Shown: in pieces, positions 25,987 to 33,986 of the stretch
Layout of the letters: each line of letters begins with the position of its first letter
Numbering within the stretch: position 1 is the stretch's first letter
The notes under the pieces: model-generated
The model's database searches: none
The model's input: the letters and a program-made list of their open reading frames with translations, nothing else
What the model was told of the DNA's origin: nothing
Source: Streptomyces orinoci
Lineage (GTDB): Bacteria; Actinomycetota; Actinomycetes; Streptomycetales; Streptomycetaceae
Reading direction: 5' to 3'
Assembly (NCBI RefSeq): GCF_003121295.1
Contig: NZ_PHNC01000006.1
Span: forward strand, 186,001 to 250,000
DNA length: 64,000 bases
Made by a program: the position numbers and the translations under genes

Positions 25987-26700
25987 GTGACCACAAGTAC
26001 CGCGACGCACACCCGAGTTGAACCCGGCATTCTCTACTTCGGCACCCCCGTGGTGCTGATCTCCACCCGGAACCAGGATGGTTCGGCCAATCTGGCCCCC
26101 ATGTCCTCCGCCTTCTGGCTCGGCTGGCGGGCCGTGCTGGGGCTGGGCCGCAGCTCCCAGACGGCCCGCAATCTGCTGCGCGAGCGCGAGTGCGTGCTCA
26201 ATCTCCCGTCCGACGCGCTCGCCGGGGCCGTTGACCGGCTGGCCCTGACCACCGGCACCGATCCGGTCCCCGCCCGCAAGCGGGCCCGTGGATACCGGTA
26301 TGAGCCGGACAAGTTCGGCCGGTCCGGACTCACCCCGGTCGCTTCCGAGACGGTCGCCCCGCCCCGGGCGGCCGAGTGCCCGGTGGCCATGGAGGCGGTG
26401 GTCGAGGCGGTGCACCCGGTCGCCGAGGACGATCCCCGGCAGCAGGGCGCCATCGCGGCCTTCGAGGTACGGGTGCAACGGGTGCTGGTGCACCCGGACA
26501 TCAGGGCCGCCGGGACGGAGGACCGGATCGACCCGGACGCCTGGCGCCCGTTGATCATGAGCTTTCAGCGGCTGTACGGGCTCGGGGCCGAGGTACACCC
26601 CTCCACCCTGGCCCGTATCCCGGAACGCCTCTACCGCAGCCCGGATGTGGACCGCGCCCGCACGGCCGCTATGCCGCCGCCAGCCGCCACAGCGAGGTGA
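25987..26700 (+). CDS. Flavin reductase-like (FMN-binding split barrel) protein
   Basis: Protein of 237 residues. TRVEPGILYFGTPVVLISTR, GSANLAPMSSAFWLGWRAV and ARNLLRERECVLNLPSD follow the flavin-reductase-like split-barrel fold that binds FMN. Family members reduce flavins or act on small molecules with flavin; the substrate is unknown. It starts at GTG. Its 3' end overlaps by 32 bp the methyltransferase remnant on the other strand. Confidence 0.8.
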   Translation: MTTSTATHTRVEPGILYFGTPVVLISTRNQDGSANLAPMSSAFWLGWRAVLGLGRSSQTARNLLRERECVLNLPSDALAGAVDRLALTTGTDPVPARKRARGYRYEPDKFGRSGLTPVASETVAPPRAAECPVAMEAVVEAVHPVAEDDPRQQGAIAAFEVRVQRVLVHPDIRAAGTEDRIDPDAWRPLIMSFQRLYGLGAEVHPSTLARIPERLYRSPDVDRARTAAMPPPAATAR

Positions 26701-26932
26701 CCTCGGCCGCCCGGGCCCGGTGCAGCGGGTCGGCCGGATCGGCGGCGCGCGGATGCCGTGGCCGGGTGTCCAGCCGGTCCAGCACCCGCAGGCCCGCCGC
26801 CGCGATGGCGGCCGTCAGCTGCTCCCGGCTGCGCAGGCCCAGGAGTTCGGCCAGATCGGAGAGGATCAGCCAGCCCTCCCCGCCGGGTGCCAGGTGCCCG
26901 GGCAGCTGACGCAGAACGGCCTCGGGGAACAT
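26669..26932 (-). pseudogene. 3' fragment of a split methyltransferase gene
   Basis: The minus strand encodes FPEAVLRQLPGHLAPGGEG, WLILSDLAELLGL and DTRPRHPRAADPADPLHRAR ending TSLWRLAAA. This is the C-terminal part of a class I methyltransferase (the PGG strand/turn and what follows), but the SAM-binding core is absent upstream. The homology stops near 26932, where sequence of a plus-strand VOC gene begins. The matching N-terminal part of the same kind of protein lies at 28.5-29.0 kb, in the right order and orientation. Confidence 0.65.
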
Positions 26933-27385
26933 CGAACGCCAAGCCGGACTTTCCCGCACCGGCCGAGGGTCTGCTGCTGACGCACTTTCTCACGGTCGGT
27001 GACGTCCCTCGCTCGCGAGCGTTCTATTGCCGACGTGCTGGGCGGGCAGGTGGTGCTGGAGGAGAACCCCTGCATCATCAAGGTCGCCAACAGCTGGATC
27101 ATCATGAACCCCGGCGGCGGGCCCACGGATGACAAACCCGACGTCACACTGCGCCCACCGGAGGACCGCCACACCGCCTCCAGCTTCCTGAACGTACGGG
27201 TGGCGGACATCCACGGCTTCTACGCGGCAGCCCGCGCCAAGGGAGCCGAGTTCCTCACCCCGCCCATCGACCGGCGCGCCGAGCTGCGCTGCTACATGGG
27301 CGACCCGGATGGCTACCTCATCGAGGTCGGCCAGTCCACGGGCCTGCTCAAGGGCATCCTGGCGCGCACCGATACCGAAGCCTGA
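26932..27385 (+). pseudogene. VOC/glyoxalase-fold gene, start lost and frameshifted
   Basis: Glyoxalase/dioxygenase-superfamily protein. The reading SNAKPDFPAPAEGLLLTHFL and TVGDVPRSRAFY runs to 27027, then one extra T shifts the frame, after which ADVLGGQVVLEENPCIIKV continues to EVGQSTGLLKGI. Removing that T restores a full VOC domain. There is no start codon before SNAK: the sequence there (aacatcgaac) joins the methyltransferase fragment. A GTG at 26999 could start a shortened product. Disruption or a sequencing error at 27027 are both possible, but the missing start points to real decay. Confidence 0.7.
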
Positions 27386-27419
27386 CCACTGCACCGCGCT
27401 GCACTGCTGACCGAATTCG

Positions 27420-28355
27420 TCAGATACGACGGACCGGGTCCGTGATTCCGCCGGGGCTCGCAAGCGCCGCGATGTCCCATCCGGCGCGTCCGGCCCCGGC
27501 CTGGTAGGCGCTTTCGTAGAAGGCGAGCACGGCGGCACGTGGATCGGCCTCGGCGCGGGCCGCGTCGTAGCGCAGCACGGCCAGGTGGCTGTCGCCGCGC
27601 GCGACCCACTGCGCGGACGCCGGGCTGAGCGGCGCTTCGGCCAGACCGGCGGGCTCGGGGGCGGTGTACGAGTAGAACGCGGGCTCGGCAAAAGTGTCGT
27701 CGCCGAACCAGAAGCCGAAGCTGATCACCTCCCGGGAGTACGCCTCCCGGGTGACCGGGTCGGTCTGCTCTGGCTGCTCGATGTGACGCTCGGAGAACCG
27801 GGTGTGCGCGATGTCGAAGGTGTGCCAGAAGTGGTGCACCGGGCTCACCTTCCCCGAGTACCCTGCCGCGAATTCCTCCAGTACGGACGCCACCTGGCTC
27901 AGCACCCGCCAGTAGCGGTTTGCGGCTACCGGGTCGTAGGTCGCGTGCTCGGTGTCCTCGGCGAACGGCCGGTCGGCGTCGGGTAGATCGAAGGGCCTGG
28001 GAATAGCGATGTTCACCCGGACGCCCAGCGCGGCCAGAGCGGCCAGGGTCTGGTCGTAGAAGGACGCGACGGACTGGCCCGGAAGCGGAAAGGACCGCTC
28101 TTGACCGTCCAGCGTCATGACGGCGAGCCGGTGGTCGACGAAGTCGAAGTCGACCGTGAAGATCGGATTCCCGTCGGCCTGTCCCATCGGACGGGTGGTG
28201 ATGCCGCGCCCAGTGACATGGAACGGGACGTTCCACCAGTGGTTGCGCCGAGCGCTCGCGGCCAAGCGGATCTTGCCGACAATCTGCGCGAAGCGGTGCA
28301 GCGTCTCCTTCGTGTCCCGCCACTCCTGCAGCGGCGCCGGCGGGAACAGCTCCAT
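27420..28355 (-). CDS. DUF5996 family protein
   Basis: Protein of 311 residues matching the DUF5996 family: WRDTKETLHRFAQIVGKIRL, then NHWWNVPFHVTGRGITT and VDFDFVDHRLAV, later HFWHTFDIAHTRFSERH. The Trp- and His-rich pattern suggests an enzyme-like fold, but the function is unknown. It lies inside the segment that separates the two methyltransferase fragments and appears intact. Nothing specific marks its promoter in the 200 bp upstream. Confidence 0.85.
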   Translation of the reverse strand: MELFPPAPLQEWRDTKETLHRFAQIVGKIRLAASARRNHWWNVPFHVTGRGITTRPMGQADGNPIFTVDFDFVDHRLAVMTLDGQERSFPLPGQSVASFYDQTLAALAALGVRVNIAIPRPFDLPDADRPFAEDTEHATYDPVAANRYWRVLSQVASVLEEFAAGYSGKVSPVHHFWHTFDIAHTRFSERHIEQPEQTDPVTREAYSREVISFGFWFGDDTFAEPAFYSYTAPEPAGLAEAPLSPASAQWVARGDSHLAVLRYDAARAEADPRAAVLAFYESAYQAGAGRAGWDIAALASPGGITDPVRRI

Positions 28356-28554
28356 CGCCTGCTCCTTCCCGCCCGGCGCTCCCGCGGCGGCCGGGCCGTC
28401 TCATCATGACCCCGCCGGGGACATCCCGCATGCCGCCGAGGGAGCGGTCCAGCACCCAGCTCCCCCGAAGCCAAGGGCCCTGGTTCCAACATGCGTGGCC
28501 AGGTTCCACCTATCGTGTCCCGGCTCACTGCGGTTTCCGGAGCAGAGCGACCTT

Positions 28555-28988
28555 GGGCGGGCACCTCCACCCCCTTGCGGCGCCATTCGAACGCCCCGGT
28601 CACACCGAGGAGTTCGGTGAGGGCCACCGCCGTGGGCGCAGAAAGCGGGCCATATGCCTGGGCGCAGGCCCGGCGGACGTCCGGGGCCCGGCGCAGGGCG
28701 AGGGTGTGGTCCGGTTCCAGCAGCACCAGCAACCGGCTCAGGATCCGGGCGCGGTGGCCGCGGGCCCGCCGGTACAGGTGATAGGTCTCCGCGGGGCTGC
28801 TCCCCGCCGGCGCGGGTTTGCGGTCCACCCGGCGGCCCATCGCCCTCAGCAGCCGGCGGGCGTTGGGGTAATCGCCGCGCCACAGCAGGGCGGTGCCTTC
28901 GCAGGCCAGGCGGTGGGCGGTGGCCGCCGTCAGCCGGTCATCGGCGGCAGTGACCCTGATGGGGCCGTCCTTGGCCGGTCGCGCTCAC
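28555..28988 (-). pseudogene. 5' fragment of a split methyltransferase gene
   Basis: The minus strand encodes IRVTAADDRLTAATAHRLA, CEGTALLWRGDYPNARRLL, YHLYRRARGHRARILSRLLV and LEPDHTLALRRAPDVRRACA, ending GAFEWRRKGVEVPAQG near 28560. I recognise this as the N-terminal domain that precedes the SAM-binding core in a family of actinobacterial methyltransferases. After VPAQ the similarity ends. No start codon lies in frame: a TGA precedes it and the nearest GTG (28988) is in another frame. The C-terminal part of the same protein is at 26669-26932. Confidence 0.6.
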
Positions 28989-29011
28989 GCGGCGGGGCCG
29001 CGTGATGTGAC

Positions 29012-29437
29012 TTAGTTTCCGGGTTCGGTGATGCGCAGGCTGGAGAAGTTCTGTCCCTGGAAGACCGGTTGCTGGTAGGTGCCGCCGCTGATGGTGTTGT
29101 TGACCGTGACCGAGCCGGCGGCGGGGCCCTCCGGGGCCACCTCGTCCAGCAGTTGCCGCAGTTCGCGGGCGGCTTCCGGGTCGGTGCGCAGCACCCGGCG
29201 CAGCCTGAGCCGCCACTCCTCGTGGATCTCGGCCGCCGTTTCCTCGTCCCCGGACTGCCGGGCGGCCATCAACTCGGTGCGGGAGGCGGCCAGTTCCTCC
29301 TCGGTCTGCCGGGTGTCGCCGCCGCGGGAGACCAGCCGGGCCAGTCGTCCCTTGACCTGTTCCCAGGCGTCGCTGGCCATGTTCTGCACCAGTGCCGTGG
29401 CCCCCGAGACCGCCAGCGCGGTCAGTTCCGCCTCCAT
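29012..29437 (-). CDS. Small protein with NNTISGGT motif, partner of the NB-ARC gene set
   Basis: Unrecognised protein of 141 residues. Residues 1-40 are helical and mildly hydrophobic (LTALAVSGATALVQNMASDA), 41-105 are charged helix, and 112-134 carry VNNTISGGTYQQPVFQG. Segments of this NxISGGxxxxPVxQ type recur in actinobacterial proteins linked to STAND NTPases, and a related one is at the N-terminus of the NB-ARC protein two genes upstream. An AAGGGGGAG site supports the ATG at 29437. It is the last of three co-directional genes. It may be an adaptor or effector; that is inference. Confidence 0.7.
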   Translation of the reverse strand: MEAELTALAVSGATALVQNMASDAWEQVKGRLARLVSRGGDTRQTEEELAASRTELMAARQSGDEETAAEIHEEWRLRLRRVLRTDPEAARELRQLLDEVAPEGPAAGSVTVNNTISGGTYQQPVFQGQNFSSLRITEPGN

Positions 29438-29527
29438 GGGCTCCCCCTTGTCTCGCTTGCGCTGCCGCCACCGTAGTGGTCCGGGCACTCCGCGTCGAGG
29501 CGGCGCCGGTTCAGGGGCGGCGCTGGT

Positions 29528-31225
29528 TCAGGGGCGGGTGGTGAAGGCGATGCGCAGCCCGCGGGGGCCGGTCCGCAGCCGCAGACCGCGGCCGAGGTCG
29601 GCGGCCGAACGTCCTTCGTTCAGCCAGAGGTTGACGGCGGCGCCCAGCAGCACCGGGTCCAGGCGGCGGTCGGGCTCTCCCCAGGCCCGCTGGGTGTGTG
29701 CTTCCAGCAGCACCCGGCCGCGGCGCAGCAGTACCAGGCAGCGGTCCTCGGCGAGGGCGGCGACCAGGACGTCCAGGCCGGGGTAGTCGGCGAGGCGTTG
29801 GGCCAGCCAGTCGGCGGGCGGGCGGTCCGCGTCCAGGACGGTACGGGCGGCCACCGCGGCGGAGGCCTGCCACAGCGGGTGGGTTTCCTGGTCGGTGACG
29901 GCCAGGAAACCCCGGGATTCCTCGTGGAGTTCGGCGATCACCGGCCAGCGGCGGACGGCCACCGAGCCATCGGGATGGATTTCGCCGGTGACATCCCAGG
30001 TGGCGGGTGCGGGGCGCTGCCGTGGGCTGGGTTCGGGGACGGGCAGGGGCTGCCACTTGCCGGTGGGGGCGGGGATGTCGCGGTGCTCCAGGAAGGAGTA
30101 CATGATCTCCCTGAGCAGCTGGCCGCCCTCGCCGGGGCCGCCGAGCTGTCGCTCCACCACTTCGGCCAGGTCGTCGGGCTTGTGCCGGCCGTCCGCGTCC
30201 AGGAGTTGGGCCAGCAGGTCGCCCTCGGGGTCCAGGCGGGGGGCGGTGCGTCCGAAGGCGGCGGCGGGTGAGGCGGGGTCCAGTTCGTCCAGGCCGGTGG
30301 CGGCGAGCAGGACCACGCGCCGGAGGGCGGCGGAGTAGAAGGAGGTACTGCCGTGGTCGCCGACCACCAGGTCGCTGGCCACGATGGCGGCCCGCCAGCC
30401 CTCCTCGGGCGGCAGTACCAGCAGTCCGGCGTCCATCGCCTTGCCCAGCCGCTCGTAGACGCGGTGGCGGCTGTGCCGGGCCCAGACATTGGGGTGCAGC
30501 ACCAGGGCGACTTTGAACTCGTCGGCGGGCAGTGCCGCCACCAGGCGCAGCGGCAGGTCGGGGTGGCGGCCCAGCAGGGAGTGTTCGCTCCAGGTGCTGT
30601 TGACCAGGACCAGCCGCTGTCCGCCGGTGACGCCCATCCGTTCCCGGTAGAGGTCCCTTCGGGGCATGCTCGCCCTGATCCGGTCCAGGCAGTAGTCGCC
30701 GATCAGGCGGGCGTGCGGGACCGCCTCACGGCAGGTGGCGGCCAGGCGGGCGATCTGGTCCCGGTGGGAGACCCCGATGATCTCGGGGAGCACCTTGCCG
30801 CGGTGCATCAGCTCGCGGCGGGAGAGCCCGGCGGGTGCCGAGGGGTCGCCGGTGGACTCGGTGACCAGCCTGTTGTACCCGGCGCCGTGCGGCATCACCA
30901 AGAGTGGGGCGTGCAGGCCGCGCATGGACGGGTGCACGGCGCAGGCCACCGCCAGGTCGAAACGGCGGCGTTTGGCCTCCCGCCAGCTGAGCACGGTGGC
31001 GCCCAGGTCGTAGAGGTAGTCCTCCAGCCCCTCGCTGAAGACCGAGCCGGGGTTGACGGTGTAGGAGACGCGGATGCCGTCCTCGGGGCGGAGCAGCTGC
31101 ATCACATCCAGCAGCCGGGTGGCCGAGGTGAGGGTGCGTGCGACGCCCAGGACCTGCGCGTCCTCCCGCAGGGTGTCCCAGCGTGACCGGTCACGCCGGG
31201 TGCGGCGGTGAGGCAGCAGTGACAC
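29528..31225 (-). CDS. Predicted GT-B-like (CDP-glycerol transferase-related) protein, function unknown
   Basis: Protein of 565 residues. Residues about 25-380 follow an actinobacterial family that resembles the GT-B/CDP-glycerol glycerophosphotransferase fold: LTSATRLLDVMQLL, LVMPHGAGYNRLV, RLVLVNSTWSEHSLLGRHPD, VALVLHPNVWARHS and ASDLVVGDHGSTSFYSAAL. The HG and GDHGS motifs sit where the nucleotide-sugar site would be. The last 170 residues form a separate unassigned domain. I prefer the GTG at 31225 (GGAGAG five bases upstream) to the GTG at 31231. It lies between the NB-ARC gene and the small NNTISGGT protein. Confidence 0.7.
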   Translation of the reverse strand: MSLLPHRRTRRDRSRWDTLREDAQVLGVARTLTSATRLLDVMQLLRPEDGIRVSYTVNPGSVFSEGLEDYLYDLGATVLSWREAKRRRFDLAVACAVHPSMRGLHAPLLVMPHGAGYNRLVTESTGDPSAPAGLSRRELMHRGKVLPEIIGVSHRDQIARLAATCREAVPHARLIGDYCLDRIRASMPRRDLYRERMGVTGGQRLVLVNSTWSEHSLLGRHPDLPLRLVAALPADEFKVALVLHPNVWARHSRHRVYERLGKAMDAGLLVLPPEEGWRAAIVASDLVVGDHGSTSFYSAALRRVVLLAATGLDELDPASPAAAFGRTAPRLDPEGDLLAQLLDADGRHKPDDLAEVVERQLGGPGEGGQLLREIMYSFLEHRDIPAPTGKWQPLPVPEPSPRQRPAPATWDVTGEIHPDGSVAVRRWPVIAELHEESRGFLAVTDQETHPLWQASAAVAARTVLDADRPPADWLAQRLADYPGLDVLVAALAEDRCLVLLRRGRVLLEAHTQRAWGEPDRRLDPVLLGAAVNLWLNEGRSAADLGRGLRLRTGPRGLRIAFTTRP

Positions 31226-31307
31226 AACCACTCTCCGGGCAACATGGGTTGAACTTGGGGCAGCTGAGGCGATCGTACTCAGCCGGGTAGGGGAACCGAG
31301 GGACGCT

Positions 31308-33365
31308 TCAGGCGACCGGGTCGAGCAGCCCCAAGCTCTGCCAGAGTTCGCGTGATTTGCGCCTGCTGGCCTGCTGGACCTGGGGGACGCGCAGCCGTTC
31401 GCCGATCTCGGCGGTCAGCCGGAGGGCCTGGTCCACCTTGAGGTGGTGGCCCAGGTGCCGGCCGAGCAGTGCGGCGTCGGTGGCAGCGCGGAGCGCCCGC
31501 TGGTCCTCGCCGAGGGCCTGGTAGACCCGGGCCCGGACCAGGCTCACCCTCACCTGCATCGCCTCGTCCTTGTGGGTGCGGGCCAGGTCCATGGCGCCGG
31601 CCAGCACCTCGCCCGCCTCCCGTGGGCGGCGGGCGGCCAGCAGGGCCTGGGCGAGGTGGTAGCTCTGCACCACTATGCCGTGCGGATCACCCTGGTTGGC
31701 CGCCAGGGAGCGCCGGAACAGGCCGATGGCCGCCTCGGGTTCGCCGCGGGCGAGGCTGAGCAGGCCGGTGGTCTCCCAGATGACGCCGGGCAGGCGGGGG
31801 TCGGTGACACTGCCCAACAGCTCTTCGGCCGGGCGCAGTTGCTCCTCGGCCAGGTGGTAGTCGCCCAGTTCGTAGTGAGCGCGGGCGAGTTGGTTGCGCA
31901 TCCGGACCTCGGCGTCGGGGCGGCCCTCCCACTGGGCCGCCTCGATGCCCAGCCGGTGGGACTCGATCCAGTCCGCGTAGTGCTTGCGGTTGTGGTAGAG
32001 CGCCCAGAGCGACTCGCACAGCCGCCATACCGCGTCATGCCAGCCCTGGCCGGCGGCGCCGCGCAGCACGGCCAGGAGGTTGGCGCGTTCGTCGTCGAGC
32101 CAGTCCAGCGCCTGGGCGCTGCCCTGGAACCGGGGGGCGTGCTCGGGCGCCTGCTGGAGCCGGAAGCGCTCGCCCATGACCGCGCGGTCGGCGGCCGCGG
32201 CGGCCGCCAGATAGTAGTCGGTGGTCCGGCGCCGGGCCTGGCGGAGCTCTTCCTCGGGCCGGGTGCCGGCCTCCTGCCGGGCGTGCGCGGCCGCCACATC
32301 GTGCAGCCGGAACCGGCCGGGCCGCCGGGTGTCCACGGCCAGGTGGGCGGTGAGCAGGTCCTCCAGCGCGTCGTCGAACCGCTCGATCCCTGCTGCCCGG
32401 GCCAGTTCGGGGGTGAAGGTGGTGCCGGGGAAGGTGCCCAGGAAGCGGTATAGGCGGCGGGTGTGCCGGGGGAAGGCGCCGACGACCGCCTCGATGACCG
32501 GCACCGCCGGGTTGCCGCCGGGGCCGCCGGAGCGGGGCCGGTCGTCGGCCAGCTCCCGGACCATGGACGCCAGGCTGACATGCGGGCGCTGGATGAGCCG
32601 CCGACCGGCGGCGCGCAGGGCCAGCGGCAGTCCGCCGCACAGCTCGATCAGCCGCTCGCCGTCGGTGGAGTCGGCCTCCGACGCCCGCCAGTGGCGCAGC
32701 AGTTGGGCACCGGCCGCATGATCCAGCGGATCCACCCGCACTGGAATGGCTCCGTCCACTTCCAGTGAGGCCAGCCGGGTGCGGCTGAGCACCACGGTCA
32801 GTCCGCGCCCGGCCAGCATCGGCCGTACCTCGGCGGCCTGCTGGGCGTTGTCGATCACCACCAGCAGGCTGCGTCCGGCGGTCACGCTGCGGAACATCCG
32901 GGTGCGCTCGCCCAGGGTGGCGGGGATGACGCGGTCGTCCACCTGGAGGTCGCGCAGAAAGGAACCGAGCACCGCGCCGACGTCCACTCCGCCGTCCCGG
33001 CGGAACTCGGTCAGGTCCACATAGAGCTGGCCGTCCGGATACCGGTCCGCCAAGTCCCGGCGGAACCACTCGGCCACCAGCTCGGTCTTGCCCACGCCAC
33101 CGAGCCCGGTGACCACGATCACCCCGGGCCGGCCGTCCGCGGCCTGCTCGGCGATGCCCGCGTTGAGCTGGGCGAACTCCCGCTCGCGGTTGACGAAGTG
33201 GGGGCGGGGCGAGGGCAGCTGGCGGGGGATCACCGGCTGGGGCGGTGCGGCGAAGGTGAGGGAGTCGATGCGATCGGCCTGGACCAGGGGGCCATAGACC
33301 GAGGCGTCGCCCGCCACCGAGTTGTTGACCACCCGCCCGGCACCCCCGCTGCTGCCGCCGTCCAC
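31308..33365 (-). CDS. NB-ARC/TPR STAND ATPase with N-terminal NNSVAG motif
   Basis: NLR-like signalling ATPase of 685 residues. Residues 12-36 hold VVNNSVAGDASVYGPLVQAD and are followed by FVNREREFAQL. The NTPase has GLGGVGKT (87-94), Walker B SLLVVIDNA (to 174), VVLSRTRLASL (sensor region) and ELCGGLPLALRAAG. A winged-helix part follows (HTRRLYRFLGTFPGTTF), then TPR-like helices from about 450 on (ELGDYHLAEEQLRPAEELLG; LARGEPEAAIGLFRRSLA). It has no SARP DNA-binding domain, unlike AfsR. The GTG at 33365 follows GGAGGGAAG. It heads a three-gene minus-strand set. Confidence 0.85.
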   Translation of the reverse strand: MDGGSSGGAGRVVNNSVAGDASVYGPLVQADRIDSLTFAAPPQPVIPRQLPSPRPHFVNREREFAQLNAGIAEQAADGRPGVIVVTGLGGVGKTELVAEWFRRDLADRYPDGQLYVDLTEFRRDGGVDVGAVLGSFLRDLQVDDRVIPATLGERTRMFRSVTAGRSLLVVIDNAQQAAEVRPMLAGRGLTVVLSRTRLASLEVDGAIPVRVDPLDHAAGAQLLRHWRASEADSTDGERLIELCGGLPLALRAAGRRLIQRPHVSLASMVRELADDRPRSGGPGGNPAVPVIEAVVGAFPRHTRRLYRFLGTFPGTTFTPELARAAGIERFDDALEDLLTAHLAVDTRRPGRFRLHDVAAAHARQEAGTRPEEELRQARRRTTDYYLAAAAAADRAVMGERFRLQQAPEHAPRFQGSAQALDWLDDERANLLAVLRGAAGQGWHDAVWRLCESLWALYHNRKHYADWIESHRLGIEAAQWEGRPDAEVRMRNQLARAHYELGDYHLAEEQLRPAEELLGSVTDPRLPGVIWETTGLLSLARGEPEAAIGLFRRSLAANQGDPHGIVVQSYHLAQALLAARRPREAGEVLAGAMDLARTHKDEAMQVRVSLVRARVYQALGEDQRALRAATDAALLGRHLGHHLKVDQALRLTAEIGERLRVPQVQQASRRKSRELWQSLGLLDPVA

Positions 33366-33465
33366 CCGGCTTCCCTCCGACTCGTCCCGCCCTGGCGCCT
33401 CTTGGCCCGCACAGCGTATTGCCTGGCCCCACCCGCCGCCACGAGGCCCCGGCCACCAAGGCGGC

Positions 33466-33888
33466 TCAGGCGGCCGCCGGCCACTCCCAGCCGAGCTGAA
33501 GGAACATTCCCAGCCGGTCGCTGACCGCCCGTATCTCGCCGATCCGGCCGTCCCGCACCGTGAAGATCCATATCTGCTCGACACCGAAGGAGCGGTGGGT
33601 GGGCCGGGGCATCCGGGGGTGGTAGCCGGTATGGATGCCGCTGACCAGCAGCCGGGCGACCACGGTGTCGCCTTCGGCGATCAGCTGCCGGGGCTCCATC
33701 CGTACCTCGCCGAAGGCATCGAGCTGCTGCCGGAAGCCGTCGAAGGCCGCGCCCGGCTCATCCGGCTCACCAAAAATGATCTTGTTGTGATCAATCACAT
33801 CGGCCGCCATATACCGCGGCAGATCCGCCAGTCGGCGCTCATTGACCGCATCGAAGAAGTCCTTGACGACCTGCTTGACGTCCGACAT
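33466..33888 (-). CDS. SnoaL-like ester cyclase / NTF2-fold protein
   Basis: Protein of 140 residues with the SnoaL-like polyketide-cyclase fold: VKDFFDAVNERRLADLPRYM, DVIDHNKIIFGEP, GDTVVARLLVSGIHTGYH and QIWIFTVRDGRIGEIRAVSD. The conserved His/Asp positions of the cavity are present (DHN, HTG). No polyketide genes are nearby, so a general role in metabolism or detoxification is more likely than cyclisation. It is divergent from a TetR gene across a short region with two identical-type operator palindromes. Confidence 0.85.
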   Translation of the reverse strand: MSDVKQVVKDFFDAVNERRLADLPRYMAADVIDHNKIIFGEPDEPGAAFDGFRQQLDAFGEVRMEPRQLIAEGDTVVARLLVSGIHTGYHPRMPRPTHRSFGVEQIWIFTVRDGRIGEIRAVSDRLGMFLQLGWEWPAAA

Positions 33889-33911
33889 CCCAGCCCCCCG
33901 TTTGCATATTT

Positions 33912-33924
33912 CTTACGACGTAAG
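33912..33924. promoter_or_regulatory. Operator palindrome 1 (CTTACGACGTAAG)
   Basis: A 13-bp perfect palindrome around one central base, 24 bp upstream of the SnoaL start. Its near copy is 37 bp away. The likely ligand-controlled repressor is the adjacent TetR protein. Confidence 0.75.
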
Positions 33925-33948
33925 TTTCACTGTCCCCGCTAGGATGGC

Positions 33949-33961
33949 CTTACGGCGTAAG
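33949..33961. promoter_or_regulatory. Operator palindrome 2 (CTTACGGCGTAAG)
   Basis: Second copy of the palindrome, differing only at the centre, 25 bp upstream of the TetR start. The placement allows one repressor to control both divergent promoters. Confidence 0.75.
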
Positions 33962-33986
33962 AAAGTCAAGGGCCAAGGGGGCACGG

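Noticed and set aside
31308..33365. AfsR/SARP-type regulator for the NB-ARC/TPR protein
   Set aside because: There is no N-terminal OmpR-type winged helix or BTAD domain; the protein begins with the NNSVAG segment directly before the NTPase.
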